Shown here: positions 16,294 through 25,358 of the stretch, piece by piece
Layout of the letters: each line of letters opens with the position of its first letter
How positions within the stretch are numbered: the stretch's first letter is position 1
Assembly: GCA_030065875.1 (NCBI GenBank)
Contig: JASJCR010000011.1
Span: 45,963 to 109,962 of the forward strand
Direction: 5' to 3'
Length of the DNA stretch: 64,000 nucleotides
Source of the DNA: Ardenticatenaceae bacterium
GTDB taxonomy: Bacteria > Chloroflexota > Anaerolineae > Promineifilales > Promineifilaceae
Position numbers and translations under genes: made by a program
Notes under the pieces: generated by a model
What the model saw: only the letters and a program-made list of their open reading frames with translations
The model's database searches: none
What the model was told of the DNA's origin: nothing

Positions 16294-19251
16294 ATGGAGA
16301 TTCACGTCACAATCAATGGAGATGAGAAAACCTTACGCTGTGAACCACAGGAAACCCTTCTGCGCATTTTACGCCGGGAAGGGTTGTTCAGCGTGCGCTT
16401 TGGCAGTCACACTGGGGAAACAGGGGCCTCAGCTATTTTGCTCAACGGCCAGCTGGTCAACAGCGATATTTTGCTGGCCGGTCAGGCGGATGGCCACACC
16501 ATCGAAACGGTTGAAGGGCTCTCTGAGGGAACAAAGCTGCATCCGATCCAGGAGGCATTTGCCAGGGTCGGGGCGATTCAATCCGGATACTCCACACCAG
16601 CCATGATTCTGGCGGCCAAAGCATTGCTCGATCGCAATCCGGACCCCAGTGAAGACGAGGTGCGTGATGCCCTCTCCGGCATTCTGGATCGCGAAACCGG
16701 CTATGTCAAACCGGTGCAGGCGATTTTGGAAGCGGCCGCCGTTATGCGTGGTGAAGAGCCGGAAGATGTTTCTCCCATCGTTCTCACTCCCCTAAACGTT
16801 TACGATCGCGACTTCCTCGACTTCTTCCGCGGCCAGCCGGATGAAGACATAGGCGGAAGTGATGACAACAATGTGATTACCAAACGGTTGGCGCCCCCCA
16901 AATTTATCGTGTCTTCCGATGTGCCCGAGACGCAAATCGTGGGGAAGCCGGAAGTCAAAGTAGATGCCCTGAAGCTCACCAAGGGCAACCCGGCATTTGT
17001 CGATGATATCGAAATGCGCGGCATGCTGTACGCCAAGCTCTTGACCAGCCCCCACGCCCATGCCCGTATCCTCGACATAGACGACAGTGAAGCGCTGGCC
17101 ATGCCCGGCGTCCATGCGGTCATTCATTACCAAAATATCGCCCGTATCCGCTACGCATCGGGAGGGCAGTCGTATCCCAACCCGCTCCCTCACGATCAGG
17201 TGAGTTTTGACAATAAAGTGCGACACGTGGGTGACCGCGTGGCGGCCGTTGCCGCCGAATCAGAGGCGATCGCTGAGGCGGCCCTCGAGAAAATTATAGT
17301 GAGCTATGAGGTGCTGCCGGCCGTCTTTGACGAAAAAGAGGCTATCGCACCCGGGGCACCGGTTATCCATGATGAACCGGATATGGAAGGCGCGCACGAC
17401 GCCAGCCGCAACATCTCCCATTTTATTGATGCCCAGGTTGGTGACCCGGCTCAGGGATTCTCCCAGGCGGCCCACATATTTGAACAGGAATTTTACGTCC
17501 ATCAGGTCCAGCAGGTGCCGATTGAGCCCCATATCTGCATCGGTTACTGGGATGCGGATGAGCGGCTGGTGCTGCGAACATCCACCCAGGTACCCTTCCA
17601 CGCCCGCCGCATGGTGGCCCCGCTTCTAGAACTGCCGGTGCGCCGCATTCGGGTCATCAAGCCGCGCATTGGCGGTGGCTTTGGGGCCAAACAGGAAATG
17701 TTGATCGAAGATATCGTCGGTCACCTGGTCAAAGCCACCGGAAAACCGGTCCGCTTGGAATTAACCCGCGCTGAAGAGTTTGTGTCCAGCCGCACCCGCC
17801 ACCCGCAAACGATTGTCTATAAAACCGGGGTTGATGAAGTGGGCAAGCTGGTTGCCCAAACGATGACGGTGATTGGCAATACCGGTCCTTACGGCACCCA
17901 CGGCCTGACCGTGCAAACGGTGACCGGCATGCGCGGTTTAAGCACCTACAATTGCCCAAATAAGCGCTTTGAATGCAAGGTCGCCTACACCAACATCCCG
18001 GTTCCTGGCGCGTATCGCGGCTATGGGGCACCCCAGGCACTTTTTGCCCTGGAAAGCCACATGGAGGATATTGCCGATGCCCTCGGGATGGATGTCGTCG
18101 AATTTAAACGGCTCAACTGGATAAAAGTAGATGATCCGCTTGATATCGCCCCGCTCCTGGGAGAAGGGGAAGCTGAAATCACGGCCGTGCCCATTGTGCG
18201 CACCAGCGGTCTGGCAGAGTGTGTGGCCCAGGGGATGCAGGCGATTGACTGGCGGCGGCGATCCGATCCAGACTGGATTAACCCGCCCAACCAGCCTCAC
18301 ATTCGGCGCGGGATCGGTTTTGCGGTGTGCATGCACGGGACGGCCATCCCCGGTCTCGATATGGGTGGCGCGAGTATCAAGATCAATGACGACGGCTCTT
18401 TTAATCTGCTCGTCGGGGCAACCGATCTGGGCACCGGTTCAGATACCGTTTTGGCGATGATGGCCGCCGAGGTGCTGGGTGTGCCCCTTGAGGATATTAT
18501 CATCTACTCGAGCGATACCGACATGACTCCCTTTGACACCGGAGCATACGCATCGAGCACGACCTATATTTCGGGGACGGCCGTCAAAAAGGCGGCCGAA
18601 CAGGTTCGCGAACAGATCAAAGAGCGCGCCGGGCTGATGTTGGGTCTGGATGACTGGAGCGAGGTCAGATTGGCCAACAAGCGGGCCATCGCCCCCGACG
18701 GCCGCACGGTACGCATGGAAGAAATCGCCTTGCATTCACTCCATCAAGATCAGCAGCGGCAAATCATGTCGACGGCGTCGTATGTGTCACTCGAATCGCC
18801 ACCCCCCTTTGCCGGGCAGTTTGCCGAGATTGAAGTTGATACCGACACCGGTCAGATCACCGTCAAAAAGCTCGTTATGGCGGTTGACTGCGGGGTGGCC
18901 ATCAACCCGATTACCGCCAGCGGCCAGGTTGAGGGAGGCATGACGCAAGCCCTCGGCTACGGTCATTGTGAAGAGATGGTCTACGATGCGGCCGGCCGGA
19001 TGGTTAACCCGGAACTTGGACCATACAAAATATATCGGGCTGACGAAATGCCGGAAATGGAAGTGATTCTGGTCCAAACAATGGAGCCCAGCGGGCCGTT
19101 TGGGGCCAAAGCGATCGCGGAGATTCCCAAAGACGGGGTGGCCCCGGCGTTGCGCAGCGCCCTGCTCAACGCCACCGGCGCGCGCATAAACGCCATTCCG
19201 CTAACCCCGGAACGGGTGTGGACGGCGCTGCAGGATTTGCCGCTGGATTAG
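16294..19251 (+). CDS. xdhD: XdhD-like molybdenum hydroxylase with degenerate Fe-S domain
   Basis: A 985-residue fusion of a [2Fe-2S]-type N-terminal region (1-155) with a full Mo-binding xanthine dehydrogenase region (about 225-980). The Mo half is intact: GGGFGAKQE, AYRGYGAPQALFALES, GATDLGTGSDTVLAMMAAEVLG, GAYASSTTYISG, and a C-terminal catalytic Glu in FGAKAIAEIP. In the N-terminal half, all eight cluster Cys positions are replaced: 38 Ser, 43 Thr, 46 Ser, 58 Asp, 97 Ser, 100 Ser, 132 Asp and 134 Glu. As I recall, E. coli XdhD shows a similar loss, so this is probably a lineage trait rather than damage. The substrate is likely a purine or other N-heterocycle; selenium dependence is inferred from yqeB and yqeC. 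Confidence 0.85.
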   Translation: MEIHVTINGDEKTLRCEPQETLLRILRREGLFSVRFGSHTGETGASAILLNGQLVNSDILLAGQADGHTIETVEGLSEGTKLHPIQEAFARVGAIQSGYSTPAMILAAKALLDRNPDPSEDEVRDALSGILDRETGYVKPVQAILEAAAVMRGEEPEDVSPIVLTPLNVYDRDFLDFFRGQPDEDIGGSDDNNVITKRLAPPKFIVSSDVPETQIVGKPEVKVDALKLTKGNPAFVDDIEMRGMLYAKLLTSPHAHARILDIDDSEALAMPGVHAVIHYQNIARIRYASGGQSYPNPLPHDQVSFDNKVRHVGDRVAAVAAESEAIAEAALEKIIVSYEVLPAVFDEKEAIAPGAPVIHDEPDMEGAHDASRNISHFIDAQVGDPAQGFSQAAHIFEQEFYVHQVQQVPIEPHICIGYWDADERLVLRTSTQVPFHARRMVAPLLELPVRRIRVIKPRIGGGFGAKQEMLIEDIVGHLVKATGKPVRLELTRAEEFVSSRTRHPQTIVYKTGVDEVGKLVAQTMTVIGNTGPYGTHGLTVQTVTGMRGLSTYNCPNKRFECKVAYTNIPVPGAYRGYGAPQALFALESHMEDIADALGMDVVEFKRLNWIKVDDPLDIAPLLGEGEAEITAVPIVRTSGLAECVAQGMQAIDWRRRSDPDWINPPNQPHIRRGIGFAVCMHGTAIPGLDMGGASIKINDDGSFNLLVGATDLGTGSDTVLAMMAAEVLGVPLEDIIIYSSDTDMTPFDTGAYASSTTYISGTAVKKAAEQVREQIKERAGLMLGLDDWSEVRLANKRAIAPDGRTVRMEEIALHSLHQDQQRQIMSTASYVSLESPPPFAGQFAEIEVDTDTGQITVKKLVMAVDCGVAINPITASGQVEGGMTQALGYGHCEEMVYDAAGRMVNPELGPYKIYRADEMPEMEVILVQTMEPSGPFGAKAIAEIPKDGVAPALRSALLNATGARINAIPLTPERVWTALQDLPLD

Positions 19252-19269
19252 GCAGTAATTGAGGACAAC

Positions 19270-20589
19270 ATGGGAACTTTGATCTTAGGCGACTGGTTGA
19301 TCACCTCGGCCCACGAGCCACCCCGGCGAAATTGGGGGGTTCGGGTGGTTGGCGATCTGATCGAGGCGGTTGGTCCCAGCGATGAACTGCAAAACAGCTA
19401 CCCCGAGGATGAGGTGATCGACGCGGCCGGGCAGATCATCGCCCCGGGTTTTGTCAACGCCCACGTCCATTTATACGGCGTTCTGGCCCACGGCATTCCC
19501 CTGGACAATGCCCCGTCCGACTTCTGGGGGTTTTTGAACGATTTTTGGTGGCCGCTGGTCGAAGATGCGCTCGATCACGCGATGATTACAGCCGCAACCG
19601 ACTGGGTGTGCGCCGAAATGCTGGCCAGCGGCATCACCACCTTCTACGATATTTTGGAAGCGCCGTATGCGCTGCCGGGGGCTCTGCTGGCCCAAAAAGA
19701 GGTCGTTGAACGGCGGGGGCTGCGGGGAATTTTATCGTTTGAAGCCACCGAGCGGGTCAGCAAGGAAAACGGTCAGCTGGGACTGCAGGAAAATGCCAAT
19801 CTGATCGATTTGTGTCAAAAAGAAGGAGGGCTGGTCCAGGGATTAATGTGTTTTCACACGACTTTTACCTGCTCGGCCGACTTTATTCGCCAGGCGTTTG
19901 CCATGGGGCAGGAACGGGAGGTGCTGACCCATTTCCACTGCAATGAAGGGGTGCACGAACCCAATTATGCCCTGGAGCATTTTGGCAAGCGCACCCTCGA
20001 GTATTACGACGACCTCGGCGTAACCGGACCCGACATGATGGCCTCCCAATGCGTTCAGCTCTCCGACAGGGAGCGGGCGATCATCGCCGAACGCGGGGTA
20101 AAGTGCACGCACATGCCTCTCAGCAACTGCGAAGTGGGGGGCGGCATCGCCCCGATTCCGCAGCAGATGGCGGCCGGCGTGACGCTGGGTTTGGGTTCCG
20201 ACGGGTATATCAACGACTTTTTTGAGGTGATGCGTGGCGCTTTTCTGATTCACAAGGCCCACCATCTCAATCCGCAGGTCATGCCCGCCCACGATGTATT
20301 TTATCTGGCGACGGAGGGAGGCGCGGCCGCCCTCAACCTGCCTCATGTCGGCAAGCTGGCGGTGGGGTACGCGGCCGATCTGCAAACGATCGACGCTCAT
20401 TTTCCGACCCCGCTACGGGAGCACAATCTGTTTGAACAGCTTGTCCTGTGGCGCAACCACACGCATGTCCAACATGTGATGGTGGCCGGAAAATGGCGCG
20501 TGCGCAATGGGGTGGTGCTGGAAGCCGATCTGGGCCGCATGCGAGCGGTGCTGCACGAGCAGGCGCAGCGCATGTGGGCCAAAGCTTAA
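19270..20589 (+). CDS. ssnA: SsnA-like amidohydrolase, catalytic His replaced
   Basis: A 439-residue amidohydrolase (cytosine deaminase-like/AtzA superfamily). It has the metal motif HVHL, HFHCNE as the third-His/Glu motif, and GLGSDG with the metal Asp. The tail EQAQRMWAKA and the MRGAFLIHKA segment resemble SsnA, an aminohydrolase of the purine-degradation cluster. The second amidohydrolase in this window reads GPDLQLVHCVQV where this one reads GPDMMASQCVQL, so the usual active-site His is Gln here. The protein may have altered chemistry. The gene follows xdhD by 18 bases and is probably co-transcribed. Confidence 0.75.
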   Translation: MGTLILGDWLITSAHEPPRRNWGVRVVGDLIEAVGPSDELQNSYPEDEVIDAAGQIIAPGFVNAHVHLYGVLAHGIPLDNAPSDFWGFLNDFWWPLVEDALDHAMITAATDWVCAEMLASGITTFYDILEAPYALPGALLAQKEVVERRGLRGILSFEATERVSKENGQLGLQENANLIDLCQKEGGLVQGLMCFHTTFTCSADFIRQAFAMGQEREVLTHFHCNEGVHEPNYALEHFGKRTLEYYDDLGVTGPDMMASQCVQLSDRERAIIAERGVKCTHMPLSNCEVGGGIAPIPQQMAAGVTLGLGSDGYINDFFEVMRGAFLIHKAHHLNPQVMPAHDVFYLATEGGAAALNLPHVGKLAVGYAADLQTIDAHFPTPLREHNLFEQLVLWRNHTHVQHVMVAGKWRVRNGVVLEADLGRMRAVLHEQAQRMWAKA

Positions 20590-20677
20590 GGAGTAAAAAG
20601 TTTAAAGTTAAAAGTCGAAAGAGGGGTGATTTTCTCTGAAGACTTTCAACTTTCAACTTTGAACTTTTAACTATTTT
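20590..20677. repeat. AT-rich imperfect hairpin between amidohydrolase and hydantoinase
   Basis: The 88-base gap holds 'aagtttaaagttaaaagt' followed by 'aactttgaacttttaact', which pair imperfectly as a long stem around 'agaggggtgattttctct'. It may act as an RNA stability or partial termination element between two cistrons. Confidence 0.45.
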
Positions 20678-22039
20678 ATGATCTTTGATCTTGTCATACA
20701 AAACGGCACCGTGGTCACTTCGGCCGCCACGTTTCAGGCGGATGTAGGGGTGCGCGACGGCAAAATCGCCGCCTTTGGCCAAAGCTTGGAGGGTGAACGG
20801 GTGCTCGACGCCACCGACATGCTGGTCACCCCAGGTGCGGTTGATATTCACGTGCATATGCAGATGTCTCTGGGGGATGGGGTGGTCTCGGCCGACACTT
20901 TTTTGACCGGAACGCGCGCGGCCGCTTTTGGCGGCACCACGGCCATCGTCGATTTTGTGGAAGTGGAACCACAGCAGTCAATGATCGAGGCGCTGCACGC
21001 CCGACAGGCCGAGGCGGATCCGCAGGTGGTCATTGATTATGCCCTGCACATGACCCTCGGTCCGGACGAAATATCCAAATTGGATCAATTGACGGCCGTG
21101 GCGGCCGCCGGAATTACCAGCTACAAGCTGTACATGGCCTATGGTTTTCGGCTAACCGACGATCAGCTTTATCGCGCCCTGCGGGCCGTGCGCGATGTGG
21201 GTGGCATGCCGGTCATTCATGCCGAGAATTGGGACATCATCAACGCCCTCGTAGCCGATAATCTGGCGGCCGGTCGCACATCGTCCCATTGGCACCCGCG
21301 CAGCCGACCGGCCCTTTTTGAAGGGGAAGCGGCCGGTCGAGCCATCGATATTGCCGCCTATGTGGGCACGCCGCTGCACATTTTTCACGTTTCCTGTCGA
21401 GAAGTTGTGGCCAAAATTGCGGCCGCCCGCCGCCAGGGGCTGCCCATCACCGGTGAAACGTGTCCGCAATATTTAAACCTGACGTGGGAAGCGTATGATG
21501 CGCCCGGCGGCCGAGGGGCTTATGCCGTTTGCTCACCACCCATTCGGGACCGCTCACAGCAGCAGGCGCTGTGGCAGGCGCTGGCGCGTGGTGAGCTGCA
21601 GGTCGTCACCACCGATCACTGCCCCTTTTCAGCCGAAGACAAAGCGCGCGGGCGCGATGATTACAGCCAGATTCCCGGTGGTGTTCCCTCAATCGAGATG
21701 CGCTTTGCCAGCATGTACAGCGGCGGGGTGGTGACCGGCCGCCTGACCCCCAATCAGTGGGTTGATCTCTGCTGCACAACCCCGGCCAAAATCGCCAACC
21801 TGGCCGGCAAAGGGGATTTAATCGTTGGTTATGATGCCGATATCGTCATTTTTGATCCGGGGCAAAAACGCATTTTATCGCCGGAAACCCTGCATGAAAA
21901 CGTGTCCTGGACCCCTTATAACGGGCTGGAAATTCAGGGCTGGCCGAAAGTAACCATTAGTCGCGGAGAGGTTATCGTGCACGACGGCCGCTTTTTTGGC
22001 AAACCCGGCCGCGGACAATTTATTTTTCGAAAGGTTTGA
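20678..22039 (+). CDS. hyuA: Hydantoinase/dihydropyrimidinase
   Basis: A 453-residue cyclic amidohydrolase. It shows the binuclear site HVHM (about residue 58-61), the carboxylated Lys in SYKLYMAYG (about 149), His in IHAEN, FHVSC, and the catalytic Asp in TTDHCPF (about 310). Length and motifs match D-hydantoinase/dihydropyrimidinase. In the E. coli selenium/purine cluster the matching gene is hyuA. The enzyme would open a hydantoin, dihydropyrimidine or similar cyclic amide, downstream of ring hydroxylation by the Mo enzyme. Confidence 0.85.
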   Translation: MIFDLVIQNGTVVTSAATFQADVGVRDGKIAAFGQSLEGERVLDATDMLVTPGAVDIHVHMQMSLGDGVVSADTFLTGTRAAAFGGTTAIVDFVEVEPQQSMIEALHARQAEADPQVVIDYALHMTLGPDEISKLDQLTAVAAAGITSYKLYMAYGFRLTDDQLYRALRAVRDVGGMPVIHAENWDIINALVADNLAAGRTSSHWHPRSRPALFEGEAAGRAIDIAAYVGTPLHIFHVSCREVVAKIAAARRQGLPITGETCPQYLNLTWEAYDAPGGRGAYAVCSPPIRDRSQQQALWQALARGELQVVTTDHCPFSAEDKARGRDDYSQIPGGVPSIEMRFASMYSGGVVTGRLTPNQWVDLCCTTPAKIANLAGKGDLIVGYDADIVIFDPGQKRILSPETLHENVSWTPYNGLEIQGWPKVTISRGEVIVHDGRFFGKPGRGQFIFRKV

Positions 22040-22398
22040 GTGGATTTCAAGTGGATCAAAACCAGCCGCAGATTACCATCGATTATCACGGATTTCTCTC
22101 GGTAATCCTTCGGCCGTGCTGATGGTTAGCTTCTGAAAATTATTTACTGATTACTCAATTTACAAACCGCCTGTCATTCCGAGCGTCAGCGAGGAATCTC
22201 ATCCGGATTCACTAAATTGTGTTGACATGTGGGATATTTCTTCACCCCCGCATTAAAATGCGGGGCTAAAGGGCCTGACCTGATTGATAATCAAACCTTT
22301 AGCCGTCGGTTTATGAGTTTTAACAGAACAACACCGATACAGCGTTGTCATTCCCGCTTTCGCGGGAATCCATTTTAGACCATTCAGCAGGAGGCGGG
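22040..22398. repeat. Intergenic repeats upstream of ubiD
   Basis: No gene is seen in this 359-base gap. It holds a 'cagattaccatcgattatcacgg' type dispersed-repeat copy at about 22055-22110 (broken across the family consensus), a 'gtcattccgagcgtcagcgaggaatc' sequence near 22172, a 9-bp hairpin CCCCGCATT-AA-AATGCGGGG at 22246-22265, and an 'attcccgctttcgcgggaat' palindrome at 22350-22370. The palindrome lies in the longer reading frame of ubiD, which argues that the frame is not translated there. Confidence 0.65.
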
Positions 22399-23742
22399 AT
22401 GAGTGACATTTGCGATTTGCGATCTTACATCACAGCGTTGGAAGCGGCCGGGCAGCTCAGCCGCATCAAAAAAGAGGTCAGTCTAACCCATGAGCTGGCC
22501 GATGTGGCGGCCACGCTGGTGCGCCAGGGTGGGGGAGCCCCACTCTTTGAAAACGTGACCGGCACCGACTGGCCGGTCTTTTCTAGCGGGGTTTCCAATC
22601 AGAAACGGGCGGCCATCGCCCTGGGCTGTGAGGAAAACGAAATTATCGACTACATGACTCACGTGCTTGAGCCCCAAAACGGGATCGCCCCGGTCAGGGT
22701 TGAAGAAGCAGCCTGGCAGGAAAACGTGCTCACCGGTGATGAGGTTGATATTACCCAGCTGCCGATTCCCACCCATTCACGAGGGGATGGGGGGGCGTTT
22801 ATCACCGGTGGGGTGATCATCAGCAAAGACCCGGTATCCGGGCGGGGCAACCTGTCATACAACCGCATGCTGCGCATGGATGAGCGCACCTTTGGGTTTA
22901 ACGTCAACGAATGGCGGCACGTGCGCCAGTTCATGGAAAGCCGCGACGATCCGGCCGCTCCGTTTCCGGTGGCCATCGCCATGGGGCTCGATCCGGCGAT
23001 TATGATCGCCGCCGGGGTTAAAACCGATGAGGACGAGCTGTTTATCGCCGGGGCGATTCGCGGCGGCGGCATTCCGGTTTGTCGGGGGGTTACGGTCGAT
23101 GTTGACGTGCCAACCACGGCCGAGCTGGTCATCGAAGGGTTGGTGCATCCCACCGACAAGCGGCCGGAAGGACCGCTGGCGGAGTTTCACGGGTATCACG
23201 GGGAGCTTTGGGAGAGCCCGACCGTCGAAGTAACCGCCATTTGTTTTCGGAATCGGCCGATTTATCAAACGATCATTCCCGGATGGTACGAGCATATTTA
23301 TATCGGCAACGTGCTGCCCCGCGAGCCGCTGCTGCGCAACTTTATTCGCCACCTCAACAAAACGGCCAACGTGCATATCCCGCCGTACGCCAACGGTTTT
23401 GCGGCGATTATTCAGATCAAGCGCGATAACCCCGGGCAGCCCAAAAACCTGGCCATGGCGGCCATGACCGCCCACATCAACATTCGCAACGTCATCGTGG
23501 TTGATGAAGATATCAACATTTATGATCCGGCCGAAGTTTTGTGGGCGTTGACCAATCGGGTTGATTGGCAGCACGATATTTTTCGGGTGCCCAACGCCCA
23601 GGGTCATGAAATGGACCCGGTGGCCGACATGCGCGGGGTGAGCACCAAGCTGGGGATTGACGCCACCTATAAGCGAGAGCGGCGTGAGTATGGCGAGCGG
23701 GTCAGCTATCCGATGGTGGATTTAAGCCGATATCTGGGCTAA
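22399..23742 (+). CDS. UbiD-family prenylated-FMN decarboxylase
   Basis: A 447-residue UbiD-family decarboxylase, which uses prenylated FMN to (de)carboxylate aromatic, heteroaromatic or alpha,beta-unsaturated acids. Seen are GGAPLFENV near the N terminus, SYNRMLRMDERTFG..NEWRH, a central PEGPLAEFHGYHGE (catalytic-Glu region) and IYQTIIPGWYEH. The ATG at 22399 follows CAGGAGGCGG; an upstream TTG at 22345 lies in a repeat. A UbiX gene in the same island would supply the cofactor. The substrate is unknown; linkage to the Mo hydroxylase and hydantoinase suggests a carboxylated N-heterocycle. Confidence 0.87.
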   Translation: MSDICDLRSYITALEAAGQLSRIKKEVSLTHELADVAATLVRQGGGAPLFENVTGTDWPVFSSGVSNQKRAAIALGCEENEIIDYMTHVLEPQNGIAPVRVEEAAWQENVLTGDEVDITQLPIPTHSRGDGGAFITGGVIISKDPVSGRGNLSYNRMLRMDERTFGFNVNEWRHVRQFMESRDDPAAPFPVAIAMGLDPAIMIAAGVKTDEDELFIAGAIRGGGIPVCRGVTVDVDVPTTAELVIEGLVHPTDKRPEGPLAEFHGYHGELWESPTVEVTAICFRNRPIYQTIIPGWYEHIYIGNVLPREPLLRNFIRHLNKTANVHIPPYANGFAAIIQIKRDNPGQPKNLAMAAMTAHINIRNVIVVDEDINIYDPAEVLWALTNRVDWQHDIFRVPNAQGHEMDPVADMRGVSTKLGIDATYKRERREYGERVSYPMVDLSRYLG

Positions 23743-23777
23743 GTGCCTTGATTCTAGGCAAGATCAAGGCACTTTTT
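23743..23777 (+). terminator. Rho-independent terminator after ubiD
   Basis: GTGCCTTGAT (23743-23752) pairs perfectly with ATCAAGGCAC (23763-23772) and is followed by TTTTT. It begins at the UbiD stop codon's end. The next gene starts 18 bases later, so it either has its own promoter or depends on read-through. Confidence 0.8.
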
Positions 23778-23794
23778 GGGGTAATTATCTTGAG

Positions 23795-25132
23795 ATGACA
23801 ATTTTAATTCACAACGGTGCCGTTTTAACGATGCAGCCTGGTGCGGAGGTCATTCCCCTGGGCTGGGTCTTGATTGCCGGGGACCGCATCGAGGACGTAG
23901 GAGCGGGTGCCGCTCCGGAACGGCTGCTGTCGCAGGCTGACCAGCTCATCGACGCCACCCACATGGCGATCATGCCCGGGATGGTCAATGCCCACACCCA
24001 CCTGTCCCAATCATTTATGCGCGGATTGGGGGATGACAAGCCGCTCCTGCAGTGGTTAAAAGAGGTCATGTGGCCGATTCAGGGGGCGTTTACGGCCGAA
24101 GAAATGCACTGGGCCAGCATGGTGGGGCTGCTGGAGAATGTGCGCTGTGGCGTCACGTCAGTCAATCAACACCACAAGCTGCCCGCTCCGGAAATGAGCG
24201 ATGCGGCTCTGGCGGCCGCGGAGCAGATCGGCTTGCGCTTTCAGCTGGCACGAGGATGGGTTGATCGCGGGGCGTCGGCCGAAACAGCTGATGACATCCT
24301 GCACGAAATGATGCGACTGCACGAGCGGTGGCACGATCAGCAGGACGGCCGGTTAACGATTAGCTTTGGGCCGATGGCCGCCTGGCGCTGTTCGGATGAA
24401 TCGATGCGCCGCTTTGTTGCTCAGGCTCGGCAGTGGGAAATGCCAACCCACATTCACGTCGCTGAGTCTCAGGATGAAATCGAGATGATGCTCGAACGAA
24501 ACGGATTGCGCCACATTGAGTGGTTGGATCATCTCGGTGTATTGGGGCCGGATTTGCAGCTTGTACACTGTGTGCAGGTCACGGCGGCCGAGATCGATAT
24601 GATGGCTGACAGCGGCGCGCTGGTGGTGCACTGTCCGACCAGCAACATGTATCTCGCCTCGGGGATTGCTCCAATTCCGGAGATGGTGCAGCAGGGGGTG
24701 CCGGTGGCGCTGGGTACCGATGGATCGGCGTCGCATAACTCCCAAGATTTACTGGAAACGTTAAAAATGGCGATTTTGCTGGCCAAGGTGGGTCGGGGCG
24801 ACCCCACGGCTATGGTTCCGATCGACGCCCTGCACATGGTCACGACGGCCGGGGCCCAGGTGATGGGGCGCCAGGATATCGGTCAGCTAAAAACCGGCTT
24901 CAAGGCAGACATCACCCTGGTGAACCTCAATCGGCTGCACACGATGCCGGTGCACCAAGTACAAAGCGCCCTGGTCTACAACTGCAATGGTCCAGATGTT
25001 GACACGGTGCTGGTGGATGGGCAGGTGCTGCTCTCCGGGGGGAAATTGACGATGGTGGATGAAGCGGAAGTGCTGGCGCGCAGTCGAGAAGCGGCCTCTC
25101 GTCTGCTGGAACGGGCCGGCGTAACGGCATAA
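23795..25132 (+). CDS. Amidohydrolase, nucleobase/triazine deaminase type
   Basis: A 445-residue cytosine-deaminase-like amidohydrolase (SAH/MTA deaminase, TrzA, SsnA group). Motifs: NAHTHLSQSFMRG with the HxH metal pair, THIHVAESQDE with His and Glu, LVHCVQV with the active-site His, and ALGTDGSASHN with the metal Asp. All ligands are intact, unlike the SsnA-like protein at 19270. It would deaminate or dechlorinate an N-heterocyclic ring. It may be the working deaminase of the island. Confidence 0.83.
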   Translation: MTILIHNGAVLTMQPGAEVIPLGWVLIAGDRIEDVGAGAAPERLLSQADQLIDATHMAIMPGMVNAHTHLSQSFMRGLGDDKPLLQWLKEVMWPIQGAFTAEEMHWASMVGLLENVRCGVTSVNQHHKLPAPEMSDAALAAAEQIGLRFQLARGWVDRGASAETADDILHEMMRLHERWHDQQDGRLTISFGPMAAWRCSDESMRRFVAQARQWEMPTHIHVAESQDEIEMMLERNGLRHIEWLDHLGVLGPDLQLVHCVQVTAAEIDMMADSGALVVHCPTSNMYLASGIAPIPEMVQQGVPVALGTDGSASHNSQDLLETLKMAILLAKVGRGDPTAMVPIDALHMVTTAGAQVMGRQDIGQLKTGFKADITLVNLNRLHTMPVHQVQSALVYNCNGPDVDTVLVDGQVLLSGGKLTMVDEAEVLARSREAASRLLERAGVTA

Positions 25133-25191
25133 AATTGTTATCGGTTTTCATTTCTTAAAGGAATATCGATACGAACCGAATCTCAAAACAG

Positions 25192-25265
25192 ACTCGTCAT
25201 CCCCGCGAAGGCGGGGATCCACTGCTGGCAATCCAATGGATTCCCGCTTTCGCGGGAATGACGCT
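25192..25265. repeat. Dispersed palindromic (MITE-like) repeat
   Basis: Two palindromic units, CCCCGCGAAGGCGGGG and ATTCCCGCTTTCGCGGGAAT, lie 30 bases apart with 'ggatccactgctggcaatcc' between. It is related to copies at 32581-32740 and 49525-49690. It fills most of the gap before the SDR gene. Confidence 0.7.
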
Positions 25266-25358
25266 GCTATATCGGTGTTTATTTTTCAATACTCATTATT
25301 CGGTTGCATCTTAAGGTCGCAGCTTAAGTTAACAATTAAAAAGACAAGGAAGGGGTAG

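Noticed and set aside
16294..19251. Possible selenoprotein with in-frame TGA in the Mo hydroxylase
   Set aside because: The frame is open from start to stop with no internal TGA; the family's selenium is a labile cofactor, not selenocysteine.
22345..22398. N-terminal extension of UbiD from TTG at 22345
   Set aside because: The extension is encoded by a dispersed palindrome; AGGAGGCGG before the ATG at 22399 marks the real start.
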